64,000 bases of DNA from positions 1-64,000 of the forward strand of contig NZ_JXQZ01000039.1 of assembly GCF_000878135.1 (NCBI RefSeq). Reading direction: 5' to 3'. Positions 44,653 to 52,788 of the stretch are shown one piece after another. The first letter of the stretch is position 1; each line of letters begins with the position of its first letter. The notes beneath the pieces are model-generated. The model was not told the DNA's origin. It did no database searches and saw only the letters and a list, made by a program, of their open reading frames with translations. The position numbers and the translations under genes were made by a program. Source of the stretch: Frigoribacterium sp. MEB024. Its GTDB lineage: Bacteria > Actinomycetota > Actinomycetes > Actinomycetales > Microbacteriaceae.

Positions 44653-46122
44653 ATGAGACAGGGCAACACTTTGACATTCACTGACCTCGCGATCGACCCC
44701 GACATGGTCGACGCTCTGGCGTCGAAGGGGATCCTCGAACCTTTCCCCATCCAGACCCAGACCATCCCCCTCGCCCTCGCCGGCCAAGACATCATCGGCC
44801 AGGCCAAGACGGGTACCGGCAAGACCTTCGGCTTCGGCCTCCCGATCATCCAGCGGATCGGCCTCGACCCGACTCCCGGCGTCAAGGTGCTCGTCGTCGT
44901 CCCCACCCGCGAACTCTGCGTCCAGGTGGCCGACGACCTCGAGGTCGCCACCTCGAACCGTGCCACCAAGATCGTCAGCATCTACGGCGGCAAGGCCTAC
45001 GAGGGCCAGGTCGAGCAGCTCAAGGCCGGCGCGCAGATCGTCGTGGGCACCCCCGGTCGCCTCCTCGACCTGGCCGGCCAGCGCCTCCTGAACCTCAAAG
45101 AGGTGCAAGAGGTCGTGCTCGACGAGGCCGACAAGATGCTCGACCTGGGCTTCCTCAGCGACATCGAGAAGATCTTCCAGCAGGTCCCGGCCACGCGTCA
45201 CACCATGTTGTTCTCGGCGACGATGCCCGGCCCCATCGTGGCGCTGGCCCGCCGCTTCATGTCGAAGCCCATCCACATCCGCGCGACCGACCCCGACGAG
45301 GGCCTCACGCAGGCGAACATCAAGCACGTGGTCTACCGCGCCCACTCGCTCGACAAGGACGAGGTGATCGCGCGCATCCTCCAGGCCGAGGGCCGTGGCA
45401 AGACCGTCGTCTTCACCCGCACCAAGCGCGCGGCCGCCAAGCTCGTCGAAGAGCTGAACGATCGCGGCTTCAACGCGGCCGCCGTCCACGGCGACCTCAA
45501 CCAAGAGCAACGCGAGCGCGCCATGGCCGCCTTCAAGGCGGGCAAGAAGGACATCCTGATCGCGACCGACGTCGCGGCCCGCGGCATCGACGTGAACGAC
45601 GTCACGCACGTGATCAACCACACCGTGCCCGACGACCACGACACGTACCTGCACCGCGCCGGCCGCACCGGCCGTGCGGGCAAGACCGGCATCGCCGTCA
45701 CGTTCGTCGACTGGGACGACCTGCACAAATGGGCCCTGATCAACCGGGCGCTCGACATGGGTCAGCCCGAACCGGTCGAGACCTACTCGTCGAGCCCGCA
45801 CCTCTTCGCCGACCTCGACATCCCCGCTGGCACCAAGGGGCGTCTGCGCGCGACCTCCCTGTCGGCGGTCAAGGCGGGTTCGGCCGGCTCGCGCGAGCGC
45901 ACCGGCGGCCCCCAGGGCGACCGGGACAGGGGCCGTGGACGCGGTCGCGGCGACGCTCCCGTGCGCACCTCGGGTGAGCCCTCGGCCACGGGCCGCGGCG
46001 CCGCACAGGCGTCCGACGCGACCGCTCCGGCCGGTGAGGGCTCGGGTGAGGCCCCGCGCAAGCGCAGCCGCAACCGTCGCCGTCGTCCCGCCGGCGACTC
46101 GTCGTCACAGCCCCAAGGCTGA
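44653..46122 (+). CDS. DEAD-box RNA helicase (RhlE/CsdA-like)
   Basis: 489 residues. Q motif (PFPIQTQTIP), motif I AKTGTGKT, Ia PTRELC, II DEADK, III SAT, V ATDVAARGIDV and VI HRAGRTGRAG are all present, so it is an active-looking RNA helicase. The C-terminal 110 residues are basic, Gly/Arg rich (DRGRGRGRG, RKRSRNRRRRP), an RNA-binding tail. Start choice: ATG at 44653 or TTG at 44671 (LTFTDLAIDP), where similarity begins; neither has a clear ribosome site. A strong terminator follows. Confidence 0.95.
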   Translation: MRQGNTLTFTDLAIDPDMVDALASKGILEPFPIQTQTIPLALAGQDIIGQAKTGTGKTFGFGLPIIQRIGLDPTPGVKVLVVVPTRELCVQVADDLEVATSNRATKIVSIYGGKAYEGQVEQLKAGAQIVVGTPGRLLDLAGQRLLNLKEVQEVVLDEADKMLDLGFLSDIEKIFQQVPATRHTMLFSATMPGPIVALARRFMSKPIHIRATDPDEGLTQANIKHVVYRAHSLDKDEVIARILQAEGRGKTVVFTRTKRAAAKLVEELNDRGFNAAAVHGDLNQEQRERAMAAFKAGKKDILIATDVAARGIDVNDVTHVINHTVPDDHDTYLHRAGRTGRAGKTGIAVTFVDWDDLHKWALINRALDMGQPEPVETYSSSPHLFADLDIPAGTKGRLRATSLSAVKAGSAGSRERTGGPQGDRDRGRGRGRGDAPVRTSGEPSATGRGAAQASDATAPAGEGSGEAPRKRSRNRRRRPAGDSSSQPQG

Positions 46123-46133
46123 CGACCGACCCA

Positions 46134-46176
46134 GCACGAGACCCCCTCGACCGTCCGCGGCGAGGGGGTCTCGTGC
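46134..46176. terminator. Terminator after DEAD-box gene
   Basis: Hairpin with a 16-base-pair stem (GCACGAGACCCCCTCG) and a loop of about ten bases, between convergent genes. Confidence 0.85.
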
Positions 46177-46202
46177 ATCCGGCACGTCACCGTCCCGGAC
46201 GA

Positions 46203-46215
46203 GGAGGCGCGGGTC
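46203..46215 (+). repeat. Dispersed GGAGGCGCGGGTC repeat, copy 6
   Basis: Exact core just beyond the stop codon of the PHP-domain gene. Confidence 0.6.
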
Positions 46216-46218
46216 GAC

Positions 46219-47073
46219 TCAGCCCCGGACGGGCACCCACCCGGTCGCCGCGTCGACGATCCGGTCGAGTTGCTCGGGAGCCGTGGCGTTCTCGCCCAGA
46301 CGGTTGGGCTTGCCGTCGCCGTGGTAGTCGCTCGAGCCGGTCACGATGAGGTCGTACCGCCGGGCGAGCTCGAGCAGTCGCGCTTTGCCCGCCGTGGTGT
46401 TCTCGCGGTGGTCGATCTCGACGCCGAGCAGGCCGGCGTCGACCAGGGCCTCGAAGCCCTCGCTCGAGACGTTGGGCTCGCGCCCCCGGGTCGCGGGGTG
46501 GGCGATGACGGGGACTCCCCCGGCCTCGCGGATCAGGCGGACGCCGATCAGGGGGCTGGGTGCCTCGTGGGGTTCGTAGTACCCGGACCGCCAGTGCAGG
46601 ATCCCCGCGAAGGCGGCACTGCGGTCGGGTGCGTAGCCCTTCGCGACGAGGGCGTCGGCGATGTGAGGCCGGCCCAGCGTCGCCCCCGAACTGGCCTGGG
46701 CGAGGACGTCGCCCCAGGTGAGGTCGTAGTCGGCGGCGATGCGCTCGACGATGCGCTCGGCGCGGTGCAGACGGCTGTCGCGGAGGCGTGCCGTCTCGGC
46801 GACCAGACCCGGGTGCGCGGGGTCGAAGAGGTAGCCGAGCATGTGCACGCTGTTCAAGCCGAGCCGGGTGCTGAGCTCCATGCCGGGGACGAGGGTGAGT
46901 CCCGTCCCGGCGACGGCGGCCGAGGCCTCGGACCACCCGGCGGTGCTGTCGTGGTCGGTCAGGGCGACGGTGTCGAGCCCCGCCCGCACGGCCGACGCGA
47001 TCAACGCCGCGGGCGCCTCGGTGCCGTCCGACACGCTCGAGTGAGTGTGCAGGTCGACCAGGCGCGTGGGCAT
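46219..47073 (-). CDS. PHP-domain phosphoesterase (RNase AM/YciV-like)
   Basis: 284 residues. The metal ligands of the PHP fold are visible: DLHTHSSVSDG, LTDHDS, PGMELST, VIAHPATR and SSDYHGD. Members hydrolyse 3',5'-nucleoside bisphosphates or trim RNA 5' ends (YciV/RNase AM); the exact substrate here is inferred from the family. The ATG at 47073 follows TACGAT at six bases. A PHP gene near the DEAD-box gene recurs in Actinobacteria. Confidence 0.9.
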   Translation of the reverse strand: MPTRLVDLHTHSSVSDGTEAPAALIASAVRAGLDTVALTDHDSTAGWSEASAAVAGTGLTLVPGMELSTRLGLNSVHMLGYLFDPAHPGLVAETARLRDSRLHRAERIVERIAADYDLTWGDVLAQASSGATLGRPHIADALVAKGYAPDRSAAFAGILHWRSGYYEPHEAPSPLIGVRLIREAGGVPVIAHPATRGREPNVSSEGFEALVDAGLLGVEIDHRENTTAGKARLLELARRYDLIVTGSSDYHGDGKPNRLGENATAPEQLDRIVDAATGWVPVRG

Positions 47074-47079
47074 CCCCCC

Positions 47080-47085
47080 ATCGTA
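47080..47085 (-). promoter_or_regulatory. -10 element for PHP gene (leaderless)
   Basis: TACGAT on the minus strand, six bases before the ATG; the gap is six G residues. Confidence 0.6.
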
Positions 47086-47156
47086 GGCGGCGCGCTTCCG
47101 AGCCGTCCGTGCGGCGCCCGACCTGCGGTCGGGGGTTCCCCTAGGCTCCAGGGGCC

Positions 47157-48188
47157 ATGATCCGTCGTCTCGTCGCCCTCGTCTTCGTCCTCGCCGTCGC
47201 CGCCGTGCTGGTGGCCGCCCTCTGGCCCCAAGCCGTCGGGCTGCAGCGCGTCTTCCCGGTCGCTCAGGTGGTGTCGTTCCGCCTGATCGCCGCGGCCGTG
47301 GCGATCGTCCTGACGGTGCTGTTGCTCGTGCTCGGCCTGATCGCCCGACCGATCCGGTCGTTGACGGCGAGTGCGGCCGTGCTGCTGCTCGTGTTCGGCG
47401 TCCTCTCGGCCGGCGTGGTGACGGCTCGAGGCCTCGGCCGCACCGACTTCGTCGAGAAGACGCCCACCGACGTCACCGTCCTGTCGTGGAACACGCTCGG
47501 CGCGGCGACCGGGGCCGACGCCGTGGTCGCCCTCGCCACCGAGGTCGGCGCCGACGTGATCGCCCTCCCCGAGACGCGGCAGGAGGTCGGCGTCGCCGTC
47601 GCCGAGGCCATGGGTGCCGCCGGCAAACCCATGTGGGTGCACACGGTGGCGTACGACCAGATCGCGAGCGGTCGCTCGACGACCCTGCTGATCAGCGCCG
47701 CGCTCGGCGAATACCAGGTCGCGGTCGGCGACGACGGCACCACCGACGCGCGCACGACGCCCGTGCTCCCGACGGTCGTCGCGACGCCCGTGTCGGGCGA
47801 GGGGCCTACCATCGTCGCCGCGCACCCCGTCTCGCCGACGCCCGACGACATGGGGCAGTGGCGTGCCGGCCTCGGCTACCTCGCCGACGTCTGCCGGTCG
47901 GGTGACGTGATCATGGCAGGCGACTTCAACGCCACGCTGGACCACATGGCCGGGCTCGGCTCCGACGGTGGAGCCCTAGGCGCCTGCCGTGACACCGCCG
48001 AGGCGACCGCCAACGCCGGGGTGGGCACCTGGCCGACCGACGTCCTTCCCCTCCTCGGCGCCCCGATCGACCACGTCATGGCGACCGAGCAGTGGCTGCC
48101 GACCGGGTTCCGGGTCGTGACCGAGCTCGACGACGCCGGCAGCGACCATCGTCCGGTCGTCGCGCAGCTCAGTCGCACGGGAGCCTGA
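47157..48188 (+). CDS. Membrane-anchored endonuclease/exonuclease/phosphatase (EEP) family protein
   Basis: 343 residues. Three N-terminal membrane helices (about 5-25, 40-62 and 68-90), then an extracytoplasmic EEP domain with LSWNTLG, ALPETRQ, AAHPVSP, AGDFNATLDHM and the C-terminal SDHRPVV. These are the metal and catalytic residues of the fold; the substrate (phospholipid, nucleic acid or other phosphodiester) is unknown. TAGGCT lies nine bases before the ATG. Confidence 0.88.
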   Translation: MIRRLVALVFVLAVAAVLVAALWPQAVGLQRVFPVAQVVSFRLIAAAVAIVLTVLLLVLGLIARPIRSLTASAAVLLLVFGVLSAGVVTARGLGRTDFVEKTPTDVTVLSWNTLGAATGADAVVALATEVGADVIALPETRQEVGVAVAEAMGAAGKPMWVHTVAYDQIASGRSTTLLISAALGEYQVAVGDDGTTDARTTPVLPTVVATPVSGEGPTIVAAHPVSPTPDDMGQWRAGLGYLADVCRSGDVIMAGDFNATLDHMAGLGSDGGALGACRDTAEATANAGVGTWPTDVLPLLGAPIDHVMATEQWLPTGFRVVTELDDAGSDHRPVVAQLSRTGA

Positions 48189-48221
48189 CCCCGCCGACTG
48201 GGCGTCCGGCCCGTTTGGCGG

Positions 48222-48227
48222 GACAAT
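48222..48227 (+). promoter_or_regulatory. -10 element for pepP-like gene (leaderless)
   Basis: GACAAT seven bases before the ATG at 48235. It overlaps an alternative ATG at 48226, so the downstream start is preferred. Confidence 0.45.
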
Positions 48228-48234
48228 GGTGGGC

Positions 48235-49752
48235 ATGGCAGATCAGAAGGCGCCGCGCGCGACCACCAACCGCTCCACCACCCCCGGGTCGGACACGTTC
48301 AAGGACTACATCTCGTCGCAGTGGGCCGACCGCCCCGACGTCCTGCCCGAGCCGCGAGAGCAGGCGCCCTTCGCCGCCGACCGCCGCGCGCGGCTGTCCG
48401 TGCTGCACCCGGGCACCCGCCTGGTCGTGCCGGCCGGCTCCGCCAAGGTCCGCTCGAACGACTGCGACTACCCCTTCCGTGCACACTCGGCGTTCTCGCA
48501 CCTGACGGGCTGGGGTTCGGACACCGTGCCCGGTTCGGTGCTCGTGCTCGAGCCCACGGCCGACGGGCACGACGCCACCCTGTACCTGCGTGCGAGCGCC
48601 GGCCGCGACTCGGACGAGTTCTACGCCAACCCCGAGATCGGCGAGTTCTGGATCGGCCCCCGCCCCTCGTTGACACAGGTCGCCGCCGACCTGGGTCTGG
48701 CCACGCGCGACCTGGCCGACTTCGAGGCCGTGGTCGGCACGGTCGACGCCGAGACCCTCGTCGTCCGCGAAGCCGACCCCGACCTGACCCGTCGTCTCGA
48801 CGCCGTCGTCGAGGCCGCAGCCGAGCAGTCCCCCGCCTCGGCGGCTGCGGGCGAGGTGACACCCGACGGCGACGGCGCCCCCGGGCGGGCGACCTCCGCC
48901 GATCTCGCCCGTGACCTGAGCGAGCTCCGGCTCGTCAAGGACGCGTACGAGGTCGCCCAGATGCGCCAGGCGGTGACGGTGACGGGAAAGGGATTCACCG
49001 ACGTGATCGCCGACTTCGACGACATCGTCGCGCATCCGCGCGGCGAACGCCTCGTCGAGGGCACCTTCAACCGCCGCGCCCGCGCCGACGGCAACACGGT
49101 CGGCTACGACACGATCGCCGCGTCGGGCGACCACGCCTGCGTCCTGCACTGGACCCGCAACGACGGTGTCGTGCGCGACGGCGACCTCATCCTGATCGAC
49201 GCCGGCATCGAGCTCGACAGCCTCTACACGGCCGACATCACCCGCACGCTGCCCGTCTCGGGCCGGTTCACCGACGTGCAGCGCCTGGTCTACGAGGCCG
49301 TGCTCGAGGCGGCCGACGCGGCGTTCGCGATCGTGCGCCCGGGCATCGCGTTCCGCGAGATCCACGCGACGGCCATGAAGGTCATCGCCGAACGCACGGC
49401 CGAATGGGGCTTCCTGCCGGTCTCCGCCGACGAGTCGCTGAAGCCCGACCACCAGTACCACCGCCGCTACATGGTGCACGGCACGAGCCACCACCTCGGC
49501 ATCGACGTGCACGACTGCGCCGCCGCCCGCCGCGACCTCTACCTCGACGGCGTCCTCGAGCCCGGCATGGTGTTCACGATCGAGCCCGGCCTGTACTTCC
49601 AGCCCGACGACCTCACCGTCCCCGAAGAGTTCCGCGGCATCGGCGTCCGCATCGAGGACGACATCCTCGTGACGGCCGACGGCGCCGAGAACCTGTCGGT
49701 CGGCATCCCCCGAACGGTCGCCGACGTCGAGGCGTGGATCTCGCGCGACTGA
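48235..49752 (+). CDS. Xaa-Pro aminopeptidase (aminopeptidase P, M24)
   Basis: 505 residues. The N-terminal creatinase-like domain (SNDCDYPFRAHSAFSHLTGW) is followed by the pita-bread domain with dimetal ligands Asp (LIDAGIE), Asp (TADITRT), His (VHGTSHHLG), Glu (FTIEPGLY) and Glu (GVRIEDD). It removes N-terminal residues preceding proline. An acidic, Ala/Pro-rich insert (EQSPASAAAGEVTPDGDGAPG) lies between the domains. Cytosolic, no signal peptide. A perfect terminator follows. Confidence 0.95.
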   Translation: MADQKAPRATTNRSTTPGSDTFKDYISSQWADRPDVLPEPREQAPFAADRRARLSVLHPGTRLVVPAGSAKVRSNDCDYPFRAHSAFSHLTGWGSDTVPGSVLVLEPTADGHDATLYLRASAGRDSDEFYANPEIGEFWIGPRPSLTQVAADLGLATRDLADFEAVVGTVDAETLVVREADPDLTRRLDAVVEAAAEQSPASAAAGEVTPDGDGAPGRATSADLARDLSELRLVKDAYEVAQMRQAVTVTGKGFTDVIADFDDIVAHPRGERLVEGTFNRRARADGNTVGYDTIAASGDHACVLHWTRNDGVVRDGDLILIDAGIELDSLYTADITRTLPVSGRFTDVQRLVYEAVLEAADAAFAIVRPGIAFREIHATAMKVIAERTAEWGFLPVSADESLKPDHQYHRRYMVHGTSHHLGIDVHDCAAARRDLYLDGVLEPGMVFTIEPGLYFQPDDLTVPEEFRGIGVRIEDDILVTADGAENLSVGIPRTVADVEAWISRD

Positions 49753-49762
49753 GGTCCGACGC

Positions 49763-49799
49763 CGAAGGGCCCCGGGTGCATCGCACCCGGGGCCCTTCG
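49763..49799. terminator. Terminator after aminopeptidase P gene
   Basis: Perfect 17-base-pair stem (CGAAGGGCCCCGGGTGC) with loop ATC, between convergent genes. Confidence 0.88.
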
Positions 49800-49829
49800 T
49801 CCGTCCACGCGCCGGTCAGCGAGGCACGG

Positions 49830-50621
49830 TCATCGCCCGTCGGACGACTCGTCGCCGTCCGGCACCGACGGGTCGTCGGCATCGGCCTCGGCGGGCGTCC
49901 CGTCCCTCCGCCGACCGGTGACGATCGCCACGACCACACCGGCGGCGGCCAGCACGACGATCGCGACCGCGATGCCGATGACGAGACCGGCGTTGACCGA
50001 GCCCGACCCGGACGTGGCCGACGGCGTCGCCACGGTGTCGTCACCCGGGGTCGCCAGGGTCGTCATCTCGGGCTCGGGCGACGCCGAGGGCGAGGCCGCG
50101 TCGGTCTCGTCACCGGTGGGCGCGCCGGATGCCCCACCCGCGCCTCCTGCACTGCCGCAGCTCGGACGGGTCGGCGAGCCGACCCCCTCGGCCGTGCCCG
50201 CGGCGGGTGCGTAGGTGAACGGGACGGCGTCCGACACGGTGTGACCGTCGGCCGAGACCGCCTGGTAGGTCATCGTGTAGGCCCCGGGCGCACCGAGCGC
50301 GACGCCGGTCGTGAGGGTGGGCCCCGAGGTGGTCGAGCAGCCGTCCTCGTAGTGCATGCCCGCGGCGTCGGTCACCTCGAGCACGTTCGAGCTGCCCGTC
50401 CCCGAGAGGTCGAGGATCACGTCGTTGAACGTGATCGACACGGTCGACGGGGACGAGTCGACGGTCGAGCCGGCGGCGGGCGTGCTGCTCACGACGTAGT
50501 CGTGCGCAGCGGCCGGGCCCGCCGGCACGAGGGCGAGGGCGAGGGTGCCGGTCGCGACGCCGAGGCCGGCGATCGCGAGGACGCCGAGGAGGCGCGGTGC
50601 CCGCAGGCGCGCGGCCGTCAC
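49830..50621 (-). CDS. CopC-domain copper-binding protein, membrane anchored
   Basis: 263 residues. A signal peptide ends at AAAHDYVV, leaving His as the mature N-terminus, the usual first copper ligand of CopC. The beta-sandwich holds STPAAGSTVDSSP, TFNDVIL, and SADGHTVSDAVPFTY with the second ligand region. A Ser/Thr/Pro linker and a C-terminal membrane helix (VIGIAVAIVVLAAAGVVVAIV) anchor it outside the membrane. The GTG overlaps the stop of the YcnI gene (GTGA). Confidence 0.92.
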   Translation of the reverse strand: MTAARLRAPRLLGVLAIAGLGVATGTLALALVPAGPAAAHDYVVSSTPAAGSTVDSSPSTVSITFNDVILDLSGTGSSNVLEVTDAAGMHYEDGCSTTSGPTLTTGVALGAPGAYTMTYQAVSADGHTVSDAVPFTYAPAAGTAEGVGSPTRPSCGSAGGAGGASGAPTGDETDAASPSASPEPEMTTLATPGDDTVATPSATSGSGSVNAGLVIGIAVAIVVLAAAGVVVAIVTGRRRDGTPAEADADDPSVPDGDESSDGR

Positions 50622-51445
50622 GCGTCCACCCGACCGCTCGTCGAGGCACCGGACGCCGTCGCCCGGGGCCGACGGGTCAGCGCCACGACCGAGACGACGA
50701 GTGCCAGCGCACCGAGGGCGAGTCCGCCGATGCCGAGGCCGATCGCGAGCGGTCCGACCGCTGCGTCACCGGAACCCGACGCGGAGTCGCCGGAGGTGCT
50801 CAGACCCGCGGTCGTCGTGTCGTCGTCCGTCTCGTGTCCGGCGTGCTCGTCCGCCGGCGGGGCGTCGTTGACGTAGAGGGTCGGTGCGGGGTGCTCGGGC
50901 TCTTCTCCCGAGGCCGGCGTCGCGTCGGCCCAGTCGACGACCGTGCCGTCCGAGTAGCGCTGGTGGGCCGGCAGGGCGATCGACCCGGTGTCGGGCACCG
51001 CACCGGCCGAGATGACGAACTGCTGGAACTGTCCCGGGGCGATCTGCGTGCCGCCCTGGGCCGTCCAGGTCACCTGGGTCGGCGCCTCGGTGATCGTCGC
51101 GCCGTCGAGCTCGACAGGCTCGGGCAGCGTGCTGGTGGTGACCTCGGTGGTCCACCCCGGCAGGGGCTCGTAGGACACCGAGGTGAACGGGGTGTCGGTG
51201 GGCAGGTCGACGACCAGCCCGACGGTGCCGGCGGTCGCGGACTCGTTCGGCACCTTGAAGGTCAGCGTCTCGTACGAGCCGGCCTCGGCCTGGCCGGGCT
51301 CGACGTGGACGTGGGCCGAGGCCGCGAGGGGCGCGGCCAGCGCGAGCAGGGCGGCCGCGCCGAGGGCGGCGGCCGACCGGGCGACGACGACGGACGACCG
51401 GGGACGGCGGGTCGTGACGGATGCGGGGACGGTGGTGCGGTTCAT
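50618..51445 (-). CDS. YcnI/DUF1775 copper-binding-like protein, membrane anchored
   Basis: 275 residues. The signal peptide ends ASAHVHVEPG, giving an N-terminal His as in YcnI, which binds copper with that His and a Trp. The DUF1775 domain contains YETLTFKVPNES, PGWTTEV and QFQQFVISAGAVPD. An acidic His-containing linker (DEHAGHETDDD) and a C-terminal helix follow. I choose ATG 51445 (GAGAGGACC upstream) over the longer frame. Coupled to the CopC gene. Confidence 0.9.
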   Translation of the reverse strand: MNRTTVPASVTTRRPRSSVVVARSAAALGAAALLALAAPLAASAHVHVEPGQAEAGSYETLTFKVPNESATAGTVGLVVDLPTDTPFTSVSYEPLPGWTTEVTTSTLPEPVELDGATITEAPTQVTWTAQGGTQIAPGQFQQFVISAGAVPDTGSIALPAHQRYSDGTVVDWADATPASGEEPEHPAPTLYVNDAPPADEHAGHETDDDTTTAGLSTSGDSASGSGDAAVGPLAIGLGIGGLALGALALVVSVVALTRRPRATASGASTSGRVDA

Positions 51446-51560
51446 GGATCTGGTCCTCTCGATCGCGAGGGCGATCGGTCTGCGGTGCATGACGATGGGG
51501 CCCGACGGCGCGGGGCGCGCACGACGGGTTCACCGACGACGGAGTCGACGGCGTGAGGGG

Positions 51561-52199
51561 TCAGGCAGGGCAGGGCGGACCGCGGCGGGGCCGGGCCGTG
51601 AGGTGTCGTCGTCCGGGCGGACGCGGACGGACGCCGGTCGGGGTCGAGGGGCGTCGGACGACGGGCACCTCGGGTCGGTGTCCGGCCGTCAGGAGGCGCG
51701 CGACGGTCAGACCGCGGACGGCCAGTCGGACGATGGCCCACGCGGCGCCCTCGCCCCGCCGCAAGGCGACGATCGTGACCACGGCCGCGAGGGCGTGGGC
51801 CAGCCACATGGTGGGGCCGCCCATGACCATGGCACCCGCGACCGTGCCGGACACCGACCCGTCGGTGGCCGTCGAGATCACGAGCGCCGCGTGGTGGCCG
51901 CCCGTGGCGGAGGCTCCGCCGACGCCCTCGGCACCGAGCGAGAAGAGCAGGTGGAACGCGATCTGGCTGAGCGCGACCGCGACGGCCAGCCGCACGGTCG
52001 AGAGATGCACGCCTGCCAGGGCGATCGAGACCGGCACGGCCACGGCCAGGGCGAGGACCACGCCGAGCACGCCGGGTTGCATGCCGCCGCCCGCCACGTG
52101 GGAGAAGGCCGCGACCAGGGTCGAGGCGCCGGCGGTCAGCCAACCACGCGCGAAGCGCTCGGCCCGGGTGGCCGTCGTGGAGGGGTCGCGGGGTGCCAT
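51561..52199 (-). CDS. Membrane protein of the copper locus, unknown family
   Basis: 212 residues. About five hydrophobic helices (residues 20-160) include AAFSHVAGGGM, ALSQIAFHLLFSLGAEG and GGPTMWLAHALAAVV, with several intramembrane His and Met residues. The C-terminal 50 residues are Arg/Pro rich and cytosolic. Its place directly upstream of ycnI and copC suggests a metal-related role; no transporter motif is recognisable. TACCCT lies nine bases before the ATG. Confidence 0.65.
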   Translation of the reverse strand: MAPRDPSTTATRAERFARGWLTAGASTLVAAFSHVAGGGMQPGVLGVVLALAVAVPVSIALAGVHLSTVRLAVAVALSQIAFHLLFSLGAEGVGGASATGGHHAALVISTATDGSVSGTVAGAMVMGGPTMWLAHALAAVVTIVALRRGEGAAWAIVRLAVRGLTVARLLTAGHRPEVPVVRRPSTPTGVRPRPPGRRHLTARPRRGPPCPA

Positions 52200-52216
52200 G
52201 TCGACACCAGGGTACG

Positions 52217-52717
52217 TCAGCGGCGCGGGGTCTCGGGACGGGCGAGGATCTCGTGCGCCCGACCGGAGACCACGGGGTCGACCACGATCTGGTAGTTCGA
52301 GGCGAGCACCTGGTGCGTCGAGGTGAAGTCGCGGCGACGACGCGTGACCGCGAAGCTGACGATGCCGTAGAGCATGCCGAAGCCCGCACCGAGCAGGGCG
52401 GCCGCCCCGACGGTGGCGGCGGTGGCGGTCTCGGTCGCGAAGACGAGCATGACGAGCCCGAAGAAGACGCCGAGCCAGAGTCCGGTCACGGCCCCCGCCA
52501 GCGCGGCACGCCCGTAGCTCAGCCGACCGGTGACGCGTTCGACGGTCTTGAGGTCGTTGCCGATGATCGCCAGCTGCTTGATCGGGAACTCGGCCTGCGA
52601 CAACCGGTCGACCACGCGCTGGGCCTCGGGATACGTGTCGTAGGTGCCGAGCACGTCACCCCGCGGCAGGGTGGGAACCATCGGCGGGCGTCGCCCCACG
52701 GGGCCCGGGTTCGTCAT
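52217..52717 (-). CDS. General stress protein 17M-like membrane protein
   Basis: 166 residues. It opens with a GSP17M-type ferredoxin-like domain (LGTYDTYPEAQRVVDRLSQAEFPIKQLAIIG), then two membrane helices (about 72-100 and 102-122) and a short cytosolic tail (HQVLASNYQIVVDP). Function is unknown; relatives are stress induced. The ATG at 52717 follows TTTAAT at six bases; longer frames lack support. Divergent from the MgtE-N/CBS gene, a pairing common in Actinobacteria. Confidence 0.85.
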   Translation of the reverse strand: MTNPGPVGRRPPMVPTLPRGDVLGTYDTYPEAQRVVDRLSQAEFPIKQLAIIGNDLKTVERVTGRLSYGRAALAGAVTGLWLGVFFGLVMLVFATETATAATVGAAALLGAGFGMLYGIVSFAVTRRRRDFTSTHQVLASNYQIVVDPVVSGRAHEILARPETPRR

Positions 52718-52723
52718 CCCTGC

Positions 52724-52729
52724 ATTAAA
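52724..52729 (-). promoter_or_regulatory. -10 element for general stress gene (leaderless)
   Basis: TTTAAT on the minus strand, six bases before the ATG. Confidence 0.55.
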
Positions 52730-52776
52730 CACGGTGCCCCTGCCGAGCCCCCGTCGGCGGCGTCGGTGCGAGCGAC

Positions 52777-52782
52777 TAAATT
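52777..52782 (+). promoter_or_regulatory. -10 element for the MgtE-N/CBS-DUF1003-mrp operon (leaderless)
   Basis: TAAATT six bases before the GTG at 52789. Confidence 0.6.
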
Positions 52783-52788
52783 GGACGC

